DNA of 30,073 bases, taken from positions 1 through 30,073 of the forward strand of contig MU836360.1 in assembly GCA_029204225.1 (NCBI GenBank), in the 5' to 3' direction. Within the stretch, counting starts at the first letter, position 1. Each line of letters begins with the position of its first letter. The notes beneath the pieces are model-generated. The model was not told the DNA's origin, did not search any database, and worked only from the letters and a program-made list of their open reading frames with translations. Origin of the DNA: Diphasiastrum complanatum. Taxonomy: Eukaryota > Streptophyta > Lycopodiopsida > Lycopodiales > Lycopodiaceae. The position numbers were made by a program, and so were the translations under genes. Of this stretch, positions 1 through 9,214 are shown in pieces.

Positions 1-725
1 GATGAAGATGAGGTGATATCATCTTTGATGGCATCTACATACACTCCAACAAGCAAAAGCAACTCAAATGACACTTGGTGGATTGATAGTGGGGCTAACT
101 CCCACATGACTTCCAAAAGGACACATTCTCAACCTTACACTCTTTCAATGGTGCTAGTAAATTTGTTTCTTCAGCAAATGATCAAGAGTGTAAGATAGAT
201 GGTATTGGTACCATCTCATTAAGTTTAGGATCTAGCAAAAGGATGGATCTAGACAATGTCCTTTTTATACCATCAATTACCAAGAGCTTGCTTAGTGTTG
301 GACAACTACTAGATGATGGTTTGCATGTTCACTTCAAGCATGGAGTTTGTTCCATCATGAAGAATGATAATTGCATAGCAAATGGTGTTAAACAAGGTAG
401 TTTGTTTAAGCTGGATGCTAAAATTGCTATGGCAAAAGAGGAAATCATTCATTCAAATGTACACTCTTTTTCTCATGTACCAAGTAGTGATGATAAGATG
501 TAAGAAACATTCTTAGATGTTTATACAAGAGATGCTTGGATCCATCTAGTATCTTTTGTGAATGAAAGTGAAATCAACAACCTTGGTGTCAATGATCTTG
601 CAAAGATTGAGGAGGAGCAACAAAGTGATAGAGATCTTGAGGATCCACCTCAAAGATCAAGTGCTCCAAGAAGATCCACAAAGGCAAGGGCGGAGCCTTC
701 AAGGCTCACTTATCTTGGCAAAGGT
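1..725 (+). pseudogene. Ty1/copia polyprotein fragment (protease, pre-integrase, linker)
   Basis: Decayed copia-type pol. The first frame carries the retropepsin motif WWIDSGANSHMT near 78-113; the active-site triad DSG is visible. A frameshift follows, then positions 243-503 read NVLFIPSITKSLLSVGQLL, the usual stretch after the protease leading to the GAG-pre-integrase domain. After a stop at about 501 the sequence jumps to an acidic/basic linker (558-725) containing PQRSSAPRRSTKARAEPSRL, which in intact elements lies between integrase and reverse transcriptase. The integrase is therefore deleted, and no RT follows. The left end is cut by the window edge and no LTR is seen. The family resembles the gag-protease part at 27.9-28.6 kb. 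It lies downstream of the minus-strand U-box exon, so it may sit in that gene's next intron. Not functional. Confidence 0.85.
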
Positions 726-744
726 AATCAAGGGGAAGATTCTC

Positions 745-2427
745 AACCATTCACTTTCAACGCTTTAAACGAATTTCGTTGCTACTTTGACTATGTCAAA
801 GAACAACAACTGTATAAGGATACAGTTTACATGCCAAGAATGACTGTAAATTCAACTCAATTTGAAGCAGCCAGCACAGAAAAGATCTGCGGTTGAATCC
901 ACCCCTCAATGTGCCTTTATTCTCATCCAAGGCCCAATAGGAATAAAATTAACCCTCTCTTGATGCCACACTGTTTGTGGACTGTGAAGATTAGGAGAGA
1001 AATGTGAACCTCGATTCTGTGAGTAAAACTGCTATAATTAAAACAAGTTCAAACCCATACCTCTGCACATAAAAACAAATCTTACATTCATCTTACAGTT
1101 ACCTTTGACCAGATCTGCAAGATGGAATGAACTCCTAGCAGAATTGAACTGAACAAAGACTTCTGCCAAGATCATAATTGAAATCCGTAAAGCAGAGACC
1201 AAACTCGATCAGGTCAGAGATGTAGAATCCTGTATAGCAAATTTTAGAAATCCACTCTATTGAGAGTAAGTAGAGAGCGTAAGGTAATTTCCAAAGAAAA
1301 GTATTTTGGCAGCCCTCTCAAATGAGGCTTGTAGTCTAACGACATCAAAACCTTCAGTAACCTGTAAGGCTGGTTTTCACCTTTCCCCATTGCCAAAACT
1401 AATTTCCTCCCTCAGAAACGTTTCTCCCTGCCTTGTAGTGTCACAAAACCAAGTTAGGCACACATCCACAGGATATCATGCACAATAGAAACAATCTATA
1501 AACTGATATTATAATTCTCCTATCAGAACACAATAAAAATGACAAAGGCTGCCTTACAAGCCCTCTAACATGGGAACTTGGTAACTTTAGTTCTCCTGCA
1601 AAGAATCTCACAAATGCTAATCCCTAAATGACTAGAGGACAGGAACTATCGAAGCCTCAAACCTTGTATACAAAATTTCTAGTCCTCTCCTCCTTGGAAC
1701 AGTCTAAAATGCTCAACAGGCAACTTTAAAAACATGGCCCTTCTAGACCTTGCTTAGGTTAGGAGCCAAGCTCATTATGGTAATGATTAGGTCTCTCCAT
1801 TTTCAACACATGCAACCCAATTTGAACCCCAAGTATAACTATGGTTTTGTAGGGGTCCAAATGCACTTTGAATAGGCCCCAAGTGCAAGGACATCATAAA
1901 ACAAGCTATAGTAAGGAATTAAAATACTAAAGGAAAGTCCAAACACAAGGCTTCACATATAGTAAGGGATTGAAATGCAGGGAAGAGAGAGAGCTTCAAT
2001 TTTGCTTCTAATGCAAGTTTTTTACAGCTATTGTAAGTTTGATTGGCCAAAAACGTGGCATTGTCCACAAGCGCCTAAATTCCATGTTCAAGTAACTGTC
2101 AACCTTTAAAAAAACACTTGTTTAGGACAGGAGCAAATAATCTCCTACACATTTGTGCTTCGTATACAAGACCAAAAAAGAGTCTTGTCTGCTCAAACAG
2201 CCACATATTCAAACATGGCGACTTATTCCAATCTAATTGTGATTAAGCAAGCAATGGACATACAACTAATTGTGTCCCATAAGATTATTATGGTGTAATG
2301 ATCAGAGCTATTAATAAAGCCTTTTGTCCAATCAAAAGCCACCTTGTCAAGACACAAAGAATAAAAAATATACCAACTTGTCATTACAGACTTGTAGCAT
2401 GCCATGTTACCGCAAAACTTCCACATA
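745..2427. other. Non-coding stretch 3' of the U-box exon (intron or intergenic)
   Basis: Apart from a short open stretch to about 896 that I do not recognise, I see no convincing coding sequence here on either strand. On the minus strand it directly follows the U-box splice donor, so it should be the start of that gene's next intron. I could not find an ARM-repeat exon in it. Sequence is moderately AT-rich without obvious repeats, except a partial internal echo of 'catagtaagg' type words near 1.91-1.98 kb. Confidence 0.5.
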
Positions 2428-3726
2428 TCAGAGTAGATAGAAAGAACTCACCTTATATTCATCTCCAAGTGCCGCAATGCCGCAGAGGAGTCTCAATATC
2501 TTCCCCTTCACTTCTGCTGCCGATGGTTTAAGGATGGCTACAAGCGGCTCCACTCCATCAAGTGAGACAACGTACCTTTTGTAGTTAGGGTTATGATCTA
2601 TCAGCTCTTGAATGGTTTCTATTGCTGCCTTCAGCTCTGAAGGTGTCGCCTGTCCTCTAATTTTCTCAATGGCACTAGTCAGCTGTTCTTTGGACATTCT
2701 GTCAAAGAATTCATCCATAGCTTGTCTAAGATTCAGGTTGGGAATGAGCTCCAAGCTCACAAGCTCCACTCCAGTATCTGGGCAAGTCCGATGACCCCTC
2801 TCAAACCACTCCAAAATTGCTGATTTCTCGTAGGTGAAGCCACCCTCCACCACCACAGGATCCTGCATCACTTGGCCCGTAATGGGGCAAAAAAAAGAAC
2901 TTGGTGGTGTAAGGGAACTCCTCCTTCGTACTGTGGAATCTTCAGAGGCTAATTTCCGTACATCCGCAAGCACTGCTCCGTTCTCAACCAGCTTGTATAG
3001 GTCCTTCAAAACCTGCAAGTCCTTCTCCCTTCTCTCTAACTCTGCAGATTCCTTGTCACGCTGGAGCTCCATCTTCAACTGCGCAGCTGTTGAAAGCGGC
3101 ATCCTTAAGTGCGTTGCTATCTTCCGCAATAAGCTGGTTGCATATGCCTCGTCCGAAAGTCCCTCGGCAAGACCTGCTGAGATCGTCCTGGCTAACTCTT
3201 CATTGTTTAAATCAGAAAAGAACTTTACTTCAAGCAGCTTGCTTCGCAAATCCATCGTCTGATCTCTGATGTCAGAAGGAACGGCAATAGTGTCTTCAAG
3301 CAAGCTCTTCAGGCTGTCCGCTAAGTTTTTAGCTATAGTATGAATTTCTTTGACAAGATAGGTGCAACAATAAAGCAAATAAATTCGACTTCTTTTGGAC
3401 CAACTCCTGGCATGGGTGTAGATGGCGTCAATGCTAGTGGCAAGACTCTGAAGAGCAGGTAGCGAAGGATGAGCTCTCAAAAAATCCTGCTGCTGAAAAA
3501 GGTAATCCACACAGGGGCGCAATTCAACCAAAAAATATGCAATCCTCAAAAAGATGGCCTTGTCCACCACAATTTCGTTAGCCAGCTTCTTTATTTCATC
3601 GATTGCACAGAGCATGCCCAGAACCAGCTCCACCGACTCCAGTTCTCTCCCCATTATCCCACAATACTCGATTGCAATGGCAGATGAACTCTCGCCTCTA
3701 AGTAAGACAGGCGGCAATATGCTCAT
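2428..3726 (-). CDS. Plant U-box E3 ubiquitin ligase, first coding exon (UND + U-box + start of ARM region)
   Basis: E3 ubiquitin-protein ligase of the plant U-box (PUB) type, which recruits E2 enzymes through the U-box and substrates through ARM repeats. The exon encodes 425 residues from ATG 3726. Residues about 25-240 form the helical U-box N-terminal domain (VVDKAIFLRIAYFLVELRPC is typical). Residues about 276-346 form the U-box, with FFCPITGQVMQDPVVVEGG, TYEKSAILEWF and HRTCPDTG. ARM-like helices start near 380 (GVEPLVAIL, GKILRLLCGIAALG). An in-frame stop lies upstream and no earlier ATG exists. The alternative start at Met25 is possible. Reading continues seven codons into sequence after EYK, but AAG|GTGAGT at 2452/2451 is a near-perfect phase-0 donor, so the coding exon is 2452-3726. 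Family members are usually about 700-1000 residues, so roughly half the protein is missing from the window. It is closest in layout to the PUB43/44/45 group, which is an inference. No frameshift or stop inside the exon. Confidence 0.93.
   Translation of the reverse strand: MSILPPVLLRGESSSAIAIEYCGIMGRELESVELVLGMLCAIDEIKKLANEIVVDKAIFLRIAYFLVELRPCVDYLFQQQDFLRAHPSLPALQSLATSIDAIYTHARSWSKRSRIYLLYCCTYLVKEIHTIAKNLADSLKSLLEDTIAVPSDIRDQTMDLRSKLLEVKFFSDLNNEELARTISAGLAEGLSDEAYATSLLRKIATHLRMPLSTAAQLKMELQRDKESAELERREKDLQVLKDLYKLVENGAVLADVRKLASEDSTVRRRSSLTPPSSFFCPITGQVMQDPVVVEGGFTYEKSAILEWFERGHRTCPDTGVELVSLELIPNLNLRQAMDEFFDRMSKEQLTSAIEKIRGQATPSELKAAIETIQELIDHNPNYKRYVVSLDGVEPLVAILKPSAAEVKGKILRLLCGIAALGDEYKVSSFYLL
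2446..2454 (-). other. Splice donor ending the U-box exon
   Basis: Minus-strand AAG|GTGAGT; the G of the intron is at 2451. It is in phase 0 exactly between codons 425 and 426, and only seven codons separate it from a stop, which strongly favours splicing over the open reading through. Confidence 0.85.
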
Positions 3727-4169
3727 TGAACAATCCTCTGGAGCGAGGACACCATAGATGCAGTCATGTCAAGAAACGTGTGCTTTCACATTGCCAGATG
3801 TGGTCTTTAGTGAGTAATGAAACTTCTACCCTCACGAGATGGAAAGCTTTGATGAGCAGATATGTAATGGAATGCTTCAGTGCAAGAAAACCTGACTAAT
3901 TTAGGTTCGAGCATATAGAAAAGCTATGATATCAAATAGAGGTTGCAAGATGGAAAGCTTTAGTGGAGGTCCAACGTAAACGTGCCAAATAACCAAGCGT
4001 TTCTGATTCAAATAACGTGCTCTGACAAATTTCCGGCCTTCTTCCTCCTGCTCTTCCTCGTCTTTGTTGATGACAGGCTTGCAAAAACTGAACAAAACTC
4101 CATCGGATATCTTTTCCACTTGCAAAGAAAAATTAGCCCCCTAATGCGGCCACAAATACCCGCAATTTT
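3727..4169. other. Upstream region of the U-box gene
   Basis: 5' flank/leader of the minus-strand U-box gene. A minus-strand open stretch of 74 codons (3901-4125) contains an acidic run EEEQEEEG but no recognisable domain, so I do not call it a gene. The words 'gatggaaagcttt' occur at about 3839 and 3951, a small direct repeat about 112 bp apart. Confidence 0.4.
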
Positions 4170-4755
4170 TCTCAGATCATCACCCTACAAAACCATTCCA
4201 CTCAGCAAGCGCTTTGATGGCATGGATCCCTCCGTTTAGGAAATAATCTGTTCCGTGGCGCTCGCAGACAAAATTGGCCGTAAGCTCTTACCATATAAGA
4301 AAACGTTCATCACCAAACGTAGCCATAGATCGAAGGTATTTTATCTTACCTGTAACATCGACATAATCGTTTCATAAGCTCTACTTCGTGTTATTTATTT
4401 AAAAAGGGCCTGACATATAATCAGCCTAAGATGCCTTGGAACCCCTCTCTTTCGAAGAAACCAAGTTTACCATAATCTATCCATGGGCGCTCAAAAACAT
4501 CAGCAATAGCAGTAAGCCTTTAAAATATGGGTAAACATTCATCGCCAAGATGTAGGCATAGATCAAAGATATTCTATCTTCACGTTCTATAAGCTCTAGT
4601 AGATACTATTAAGAAAGATCTGACAAATATCAGCCTACAACACCGTTTCACTCACCAAGGTGTCAGCTATAATCCCTTCATTTTCGATGAAACCGAGCTC
4701 ATAATAATCTGCTTATTGGCGCTCAAAGACACCAAACACAGCAAGTAACGACAAA
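4170..4755. repeat. Diverged ~230-bp tandem repeat (about 2.5 copies)
   Basis: Two full and one partial copy can be aligned by eye. Anchors: 'aaacgttcatcacca' at 4301 and 'aaacattcatcgcca' at 4533 (offset 232); 'gtagccatagatcgaagg' against 'gtaggcatagatcaaag'; 'ggcgctcgcagaca' near 4258, 'ggcgctcaaaaaca' near 4487 and 'ggcgctcaaagaca' near 4719. Copies differ by substitutions and small indels, so the array is old. It sits 0.45-1.0 kb upstream of the U-box start codon. Confidence 0.75.
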
Positions 4756-4779
4756 GGCAGCAAGCAGCAACCCAGAATC

Positions 4780-4985
4780 TCATATCAAAACATATATTAT
4801 TGCCTGTATCGTCGGCATAAATGGACTGAATCATAGATTAAAACATAATCGCTGCCTTTATCGTCGACATAAGTGCATAATCTTGAATCAAAACACAATA
4901 ATGTTCCCTGTATCGTCCACATAACGCACTAACCACAGATCAAAACATACTATTATAGCCTGTGTCGTCAACAAGATTGTTCTGG
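4780..4985. repeat. Short diverged tandem repeat, about 50-60 bp period
   Basis: Four related phrases: 'tgcctgtatcgtcggcataa' (4801), 'tgcctttatcgtcgacataa' (4853), 'tccctgtatcgtccacataa' (4914) and 'tagcctgtgtcgtcaaca' (about 4956), each separated by variants of 'atcaaaacata'. Spacing is uneven (about 43-61 bp). An isolated relative ('acctgtaacatcgacataatcg') lies in the previous repeat near 4350. Confidence 0.65.
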
Positions 4986-5051
4986 AAGCGCTATTCGATC
5001 TCATTCACGATCGATGTGAGAAACATTAGTTTCTCGTTCATTAAGTTCTGC

Positions 5052-5800
5052 CATAACCTAAAAGAATCATCCAAATTTTTAACAAGCTACATTAATCTGA
5101 ATCCTGCTTCTGCTTAGATTTCTGCCATGATAACATGATACGAACATCACTAAAATTTCTGACAAGCGACACGAATCTAAATCCTGCTTTTGCCTAGACA
5201 TCTGCCATCATAATATTATACGAGAATCATCTAATTTTCTGACAAGCTACATGAATCTGAATCCCGCTCTTGACTAGATTCTGCCATGATAGTATAATAC
5301 GAAAATCATCAGAATTTCTGTGTGAGACACAAATCTGAATGCTGCTTTTGCCTAAACTTCTGACATGATAATATTATACGAGAATCATCGAAATTTCTGG
5401 AAAGCAACATGAATCTGAATCCTGATTTTGCCTAGATTTCTACCATGATAATATTATACGATAATCATCAGAATTTCTGTGTGAGACACAAATCTGAATG
5501 CTGCTTTTGCCTAAACTTCTGACATGATAATATTATACGAGAATCATCGAAATTTCTGGAAAGCAACATGAATCTGAATCCTGATTTTGCCTAGATTTCT
5601 ACCATGATAATATTATACGATAATCATCAGAATTTCTGTGTGAGACACAAATCTGAATGCTGCTTTTGCCTAAACTTCTGACATGATAATATTATACGAG
5701 AATCATCGAAATTTCTGACAAGCTACATGAATCTGAATCCTGCTTTTGCCTGGATCTCTGCCATGACAATATTATATGATAATCATCAAGATTTCCTTGA
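5052..5800. repeat. 80-bp monomer satellite with 159-bp dimeric higher-order unit
   Basis: About ten monomers in head-to-tail order. The word 'catgataatattata' (or a variant) recurs at 5126, 5206, 5285, 5364, 5444, 5523, 5603, 5682 and 5762, spaced 79-80 bp, with a more diverged copy at about 5052. Two monomer types alternate from 5285 onward: one with 'gaatttctgtgtgagaca' and one with 'ggaaagcaacatgaatct'. This gives a 159-bp dimer. The dimers 5364-5522 and 5523-5681 read as identical base for base, whereas the left monomers are diverged, indicating recent local homogenisation or duplication. Confidence 0.93.
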
Positions 5801-5963
5801 CAATCTACACAGAAATCTCGACAAATTGTTCGACAGAAAAAAGAAATGAAGACAGGCTTGAAGATCCAATAAATATTGTTATGGCTCACCTTTCGGACGT
5901 TCAACCCTCAAGGCGATGCAACATTAGCTGGCTTCATGGCATTATTATTCTCAGGACCACTTA

Positions 5964-6860
5964 GATATCTGCCGCGTGGCGTAATCCCACTTGGACAGTT
6001 TTGAATGGTTGACTTGGAGACACGTGGCTAAATCTAGACAGCGGAGGGTAAATCCAACGGTAAGAGATCTACATAGGTCCGTGCTTCTAAGATAACGCGG
6101 CTGCGACGATATGTCAACACACTCTTCTTGTCAGGTTGACCTAAAGGCAGCCTTCTCGACGGGGATTGGAGCAGCGCTATGATTTATGCCACCCGCTCAG
6201 ATGTTTCCACGTGTTAATCTTTATAACACGTGGCACAATTTAAACGTCTATACCCAGATCCGACGGTGGCGAGCTGGAAATCGTGGTACCCCAATAGCAT
6301 GCAGACCTTTGGTAAAGAAAGGTAGGGCCATCGATGGGACTTAATGGCAAATTTTAAATTATCTCGCTTGGATTCATGCCGCGTGGCATGTGTGACACTT
6401 GGAGTTTTTTCTACGGCTAATTAAAGAAAACGTGGCAGAATCTGAAAGCTAGTCGTGTAATCCAACGATGGCGAGTCTAGGCTACTACGTGCGGTTAAGG
6501 GACAGGTCTTGGAGCCACAGATACCTGGAGACTTAGGGTCAAATTAGACTTTGACCAAAGTCGAGTTTGCCTTTCAAAACTTCAAAGTCCAGGACAGCTC
6601 ACCGGCCCCAAAGGCGCACCAGGATCCCAAGCCCCGCACCGCTGGATTCTCGCCAAGATCTGGCCCCCTTCTGCAGTTAGCCATTGACAGCTCTCCACGT
6701 GGCAGACAGCTAGTCGTGGCAAGCATCTTAGCAGGTGGGTCGAAAACAGTTTTGTGTCAATAAGTATTAGGCTTAAACATTTGCAGGTCACTTTATGGAA
6801 AAAGCATTGAGAAGCACGTGGCAAAATGGGAATGGTTGTAAGAAAATCCAACGGCAGTTG
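5964..6860. repeat. ~205-bp diverged tandem repeat carrying G-box/ABRE-like cores
   Basis: Recurring order inside each copy: a (C)GCGTGGC or CACGTG element, then CACGTGGC, then an AATCCAACGG-type motif. ACGTGGC cores lie at 6021-6028, 6227-6234, 6429-6436 (AACGTGGC), 6696-6703 and 6815-6822. CCAACGG-type motifs lie at 6051-6060, 6257-6266, 6459-6468 and 6845-6854. The first three copies are spaced 206 and 202 bp; later ones are irregular. CACGTG is the core bound by plant bZIP and bHLH factors (established). Whether these sites act as a promoter here is unknown. They lie about 2.2-3.1 kb upstream of the U-box start and about 1.3-2.2 kb upstream of the possible transit-peptide exon at 8132. 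Confidence 0.7.
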
Positions 6861-7043
6861 ACTCAAAGGCCTGATGTGAGTACCAGAAAAACAATGTAAT
6901 GGGATTGAGTGCCGAGGGCCATTTTACGTGTGGGTTTTTCTCCTTGCCTTGCAAAGGAAATTCTGTGTTGAGGTTATTCAATGGAGTTCGGAAAAAAGTC
7001 AGTGTTAAAAGGGCAAGTCATGATTGTGGCCTCAACTTTTTAA

Positions 7044-7239
7044 GTTTGAACCTTGGTTGAAAGCGCAACTACCCCACGTGCATGACTCTTTTTTCTGTTA
7101 TGCTCCTCTTTGGAAATGAGTTGCTGACATCTTCATTGCTCGTTTGAACCTTGGTCGAAAGCGCAACTACCCCACGTGCATGACTTTTTTTTTTGTTCTG
7201 CTCCTCTTTGGAAATCAGTTGCTGGCATCTTCATTGCTC
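7044..7239. repeat. 98-bp direct tandem duplication with a G-box
   Basis: Two adjacent copies (7044-7141 and 7142-7239) start with 'gtttgaaccttggt' and contain 'aagcgcaactaccccacgtg', 'ctcctctttggaaat' and 'gcatcttcattgctc'. CACGTG is at 7075-7080 and 7173-7178, offset 98. Copies differ at only a few positions. A degenerate partial relative ('ccaactaccccacatgcatg') is at 7531-7550. Confidence 0.9.
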
Positions 7240-8131
7240 GTTTTCACGCCAGATTTAGGAGATTCAGCCATACAAACTTACTGCTGAATGATATCACTTT
7301 TGATGATGTAATGGTTAATTTTTATTGGCAACGTATTAAAAGCATTACTCTTTGGAACATATGGTTAGATAGAATTGTAGGGAATTTGGGAATGGTGATT
7401 TTATCATCACCCCACTACTCCTATTCAAAGAAGCTGATAAACTTATGCTTCTTTCATATTTTTTCTTCTATGTACTTTGTAAAAAATTTCTAATTTATGG
7501 TCAACCTTTTCAAGAGAGAAAAAAAAAAGCCCAACTACCCCACATGCATGCATGCATGGAAAATACAAACTACATTTGGTGAATACATACAAATTTGCAT
7601 GCTTTTGTAGCAAAATGCAAATTGACATGAAGATAGACAAAAACAACTACTCTAAATGCAATTGCAGATGAGAAATATGCAAAAGCAAAAGCAAAAGCAA
7701 TAAATATGTCTATCTCAACCCTTAACATGCAGAGGAAACGGTCTCACATGGTTGATGCGAGGAATGACAACTTTCTGTTTCATTGCCATGATGTTAATGA
7801 TGCATGCACTATTAATGATGTTAATGATGCATGCACAGTTACTATTCTCATCCTTATTACCCAACCATTTTTTTGATTGGTGATGGTCTCTTGCATGTGG
7901 CAGGAGACATAACAAATGGAGAAGTCACATATTTACAAGTAGTAGATCGGCAGAATTTCAGCTCAGAAACTTGGGGGACTAAATCAAAACAGCTCTCTTC
8001 TTTCATTCAACGTGCACAATACTTTTATGTTCTAATTAAAAGCCCTTCAACACATCTAGCCTAGCTTGATGAGATCGCTATTGTAACTTTTTATGGGGAT
8101 TATGTGAAAAAAAGTTTCTTCACATGTAGTC
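7240..8131. other. Intergenic region with small repeats
   Basis: No convincing gene. It holds a 27-bp direct repeat 'atgatgttaatgatgcatgc' at 7788 and 7815, a run of 'gcaaaa' units near 7679-7698, and several 'gcatgcatgc' stretches. It would be promoter or leader if the candidate exon at 8132 is real. Confidence 0.5.
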
Positions 8132-8431
8132 ATGGCAATGGCTAGTAGTGTTGCATCGTTAGCTCAACCTAATGCACATCTAGAATCAGAGTTTAGATTG
8201 AGTTCACAACATAAGTTAATGAGGTGGAGCAAAGTTCAACATTGTAGATTGAGTGTTGCAACTGCAACAACTCCAGATGTGTCCCTCTTGAGCACGATGA
8301 TGTCCTCTAGAAAGATAAGCTTAAATACTTTTCAATCTGATTTTTGGGCTCTAGAGTACCAAGTCGGACTTATTCAGTTCTACCGTGGCTTACCTTGTTT
8401 TTGTTATGCCATGAAGCATCACATAGGTTAG
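8132..8431 (+). CDS. Candidate first exon of a plastid-targeted protein (unrecognised)
   Basis: An ATG-started open stretch beginning MAMASSVASLAQPNAHL and continuing with Ser/Arg-rich, acid-poor sequence to about residue 60 (RWSKVQHCRLSVATATT). This composition is typical of chloroplast transit peptides: Ala-Ser start, hydroxylated residues, few acids and a possible VXA cleavage site. After roughly residue 65 the sequence loses this character, so an exon could end anywhere in 8280-8400. No following exon is recognisable because repeat and transposon DNA begins at 8503. It may be a real gene whose remainder is far downstream, a truncated gene, or chance. Confidence 0.3.
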   Translation: MAMASSVASLAQPNAHLESEFRLSSQHKLMRWSKVQHCRLSVATATTPDVSLLSTMMSSRKISLNTFQSDFWALEYQVGLIQFYRGLPCFCYAMKHHIG

Positions 8432-8502
8432 TCAAAGTGAGAGGAATGGCATCTCCAATCGTAACCACACTTAAGAGAGAAAAACTTCCAAAATAGAGAG
8501 TA

Positions 8503-8870
8503 CACTACAAGATTTGTTGCGACTTCCGATGGGATTTTTGACATGAAATTGCGCTTTAATTTTTTTTTTTGAATCGACGCGAGCGTCGAAAAACGCGTCA
8601 CAATAGGGTCGTCGAAATTCGTCGCTATGCGACGAGGCCAAAACCGGCAACCAACTTGCAAAACAAATTCTCAAAAAATATGCCACGTGGCCATCGGATT
8701 CCGACAGCCACGTGGGACGTCGGATTCTGTTAAATGCCAAATTATCCGACAGATTAAAATGTCAGAATTTGACATGCAAAAGTGTCAATCCATCGGAATC
8801 CGACAAAAAAAAAAAAAATTCCCATCGGAATCCGACAAAATATATCTATATATATAATTAAACTTATGTA
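8503..8870 (+). mobile_element. Candidate CACTA-type transposon left end with palindromic subterminal repeats
   Basis: CACTACAAGA at 8503-8512 matches the terminal sequence common to plant CACTA (En/Spm) elements. It is followed within 350 bp by several sub-palindromic copies of a GTCGGATTCCGAC-like motif: 'catcggattccgacagcc' about 8692, 'gtcggattctg' about 8719, 'atccgacagatt' about 8743, 'gtcagaatttgac' about 8761 and 'catcggaatccgac' about 8791 and 8823. Multiple short subterminal repeats that bind a TnpA-like protein are a known feature of the superfamily. No transposase belonging to this end is recognised. Confidence 0.5.
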
Positions 8871-8877
8871 CACTTTT

Positions 8878-8990
8878 GTATGCATGGGTGAGGGACCCCA
8901 TGCATCCTCCTCTCTCACCCATGCATACACTTTTTTTAACTAAAAAAAGATGGGGAGGAGGATGCATGTATGGGAAAAAAGCATGCATGG
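8878..8990. repeat. Foldback (inverted repeat) cluster
   Basis: A perfect 15-bp inverted pair, 'gtatgcatgggtgag' at 8878-8892 and 'ctcacccatgcatac' at 8914-8928, encloses a 21-bp loop. Overlapping it, 'ccccatgcatcctcctc' (8896-8912) pairs with 'gaggaggatgcatg' (about 8955-8968). These competing hairpins form a compact foldback between the CACTA-like subterminal repeats and the (TC)n tract. Confidence 0.8.
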
Positions 8991-9134
8991 CCCTCCTCTC
9001 CATGCATGCATGCATATTGGCTAGCCTAATTTTTCAAAACCCAACCGCCTTTCCATTAATGACTAATGGCCTCTCTCTCTCTTTATTAGCCACCTTTTCA
9101 TTATTATTAGCCACCTTTCCATTAATGCATAACG

Positions 9135-9136
<2 letters not shown>

Positions 9137-9189
<53 letters not shown>
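9137..9189. repeat. (TC)n microsatellite
   Basis: Uninterrupted TC dinucleotide run of about 53 bp. It is preceded by duplicated phrases 'ctttccattaatg' (about 9051 and 9115) and 'ttattagccacctttt', suggesting local slippage and duplication. Confidence 0.97.
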
Positions 9190-9194
<5 letters not shown>

Positions 9195-9214
9195 GTGTTG
9201 TGTTGTGTGAATCC

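Noticed and set aside
1431-1440. 'ccttgtagtg' as right CACTA terminus
   Set aside because: No subterminal repeats nearby and no partner; likely chance.
2834-3262. 142-codon plus-strand frame
   Set aside because: Antisense shadow of the conserved U-box exon.
3901-4125. Minus-strand 74-codon frame with acidic run
   Set aside because: Short, low complexity, no domain; could be leader sequence of the U-box gene.
5052-5800. CRISPR array
   Set aside because: Repeats are contiguous 80-bp monomers without unique spacers, in a plant-like context.
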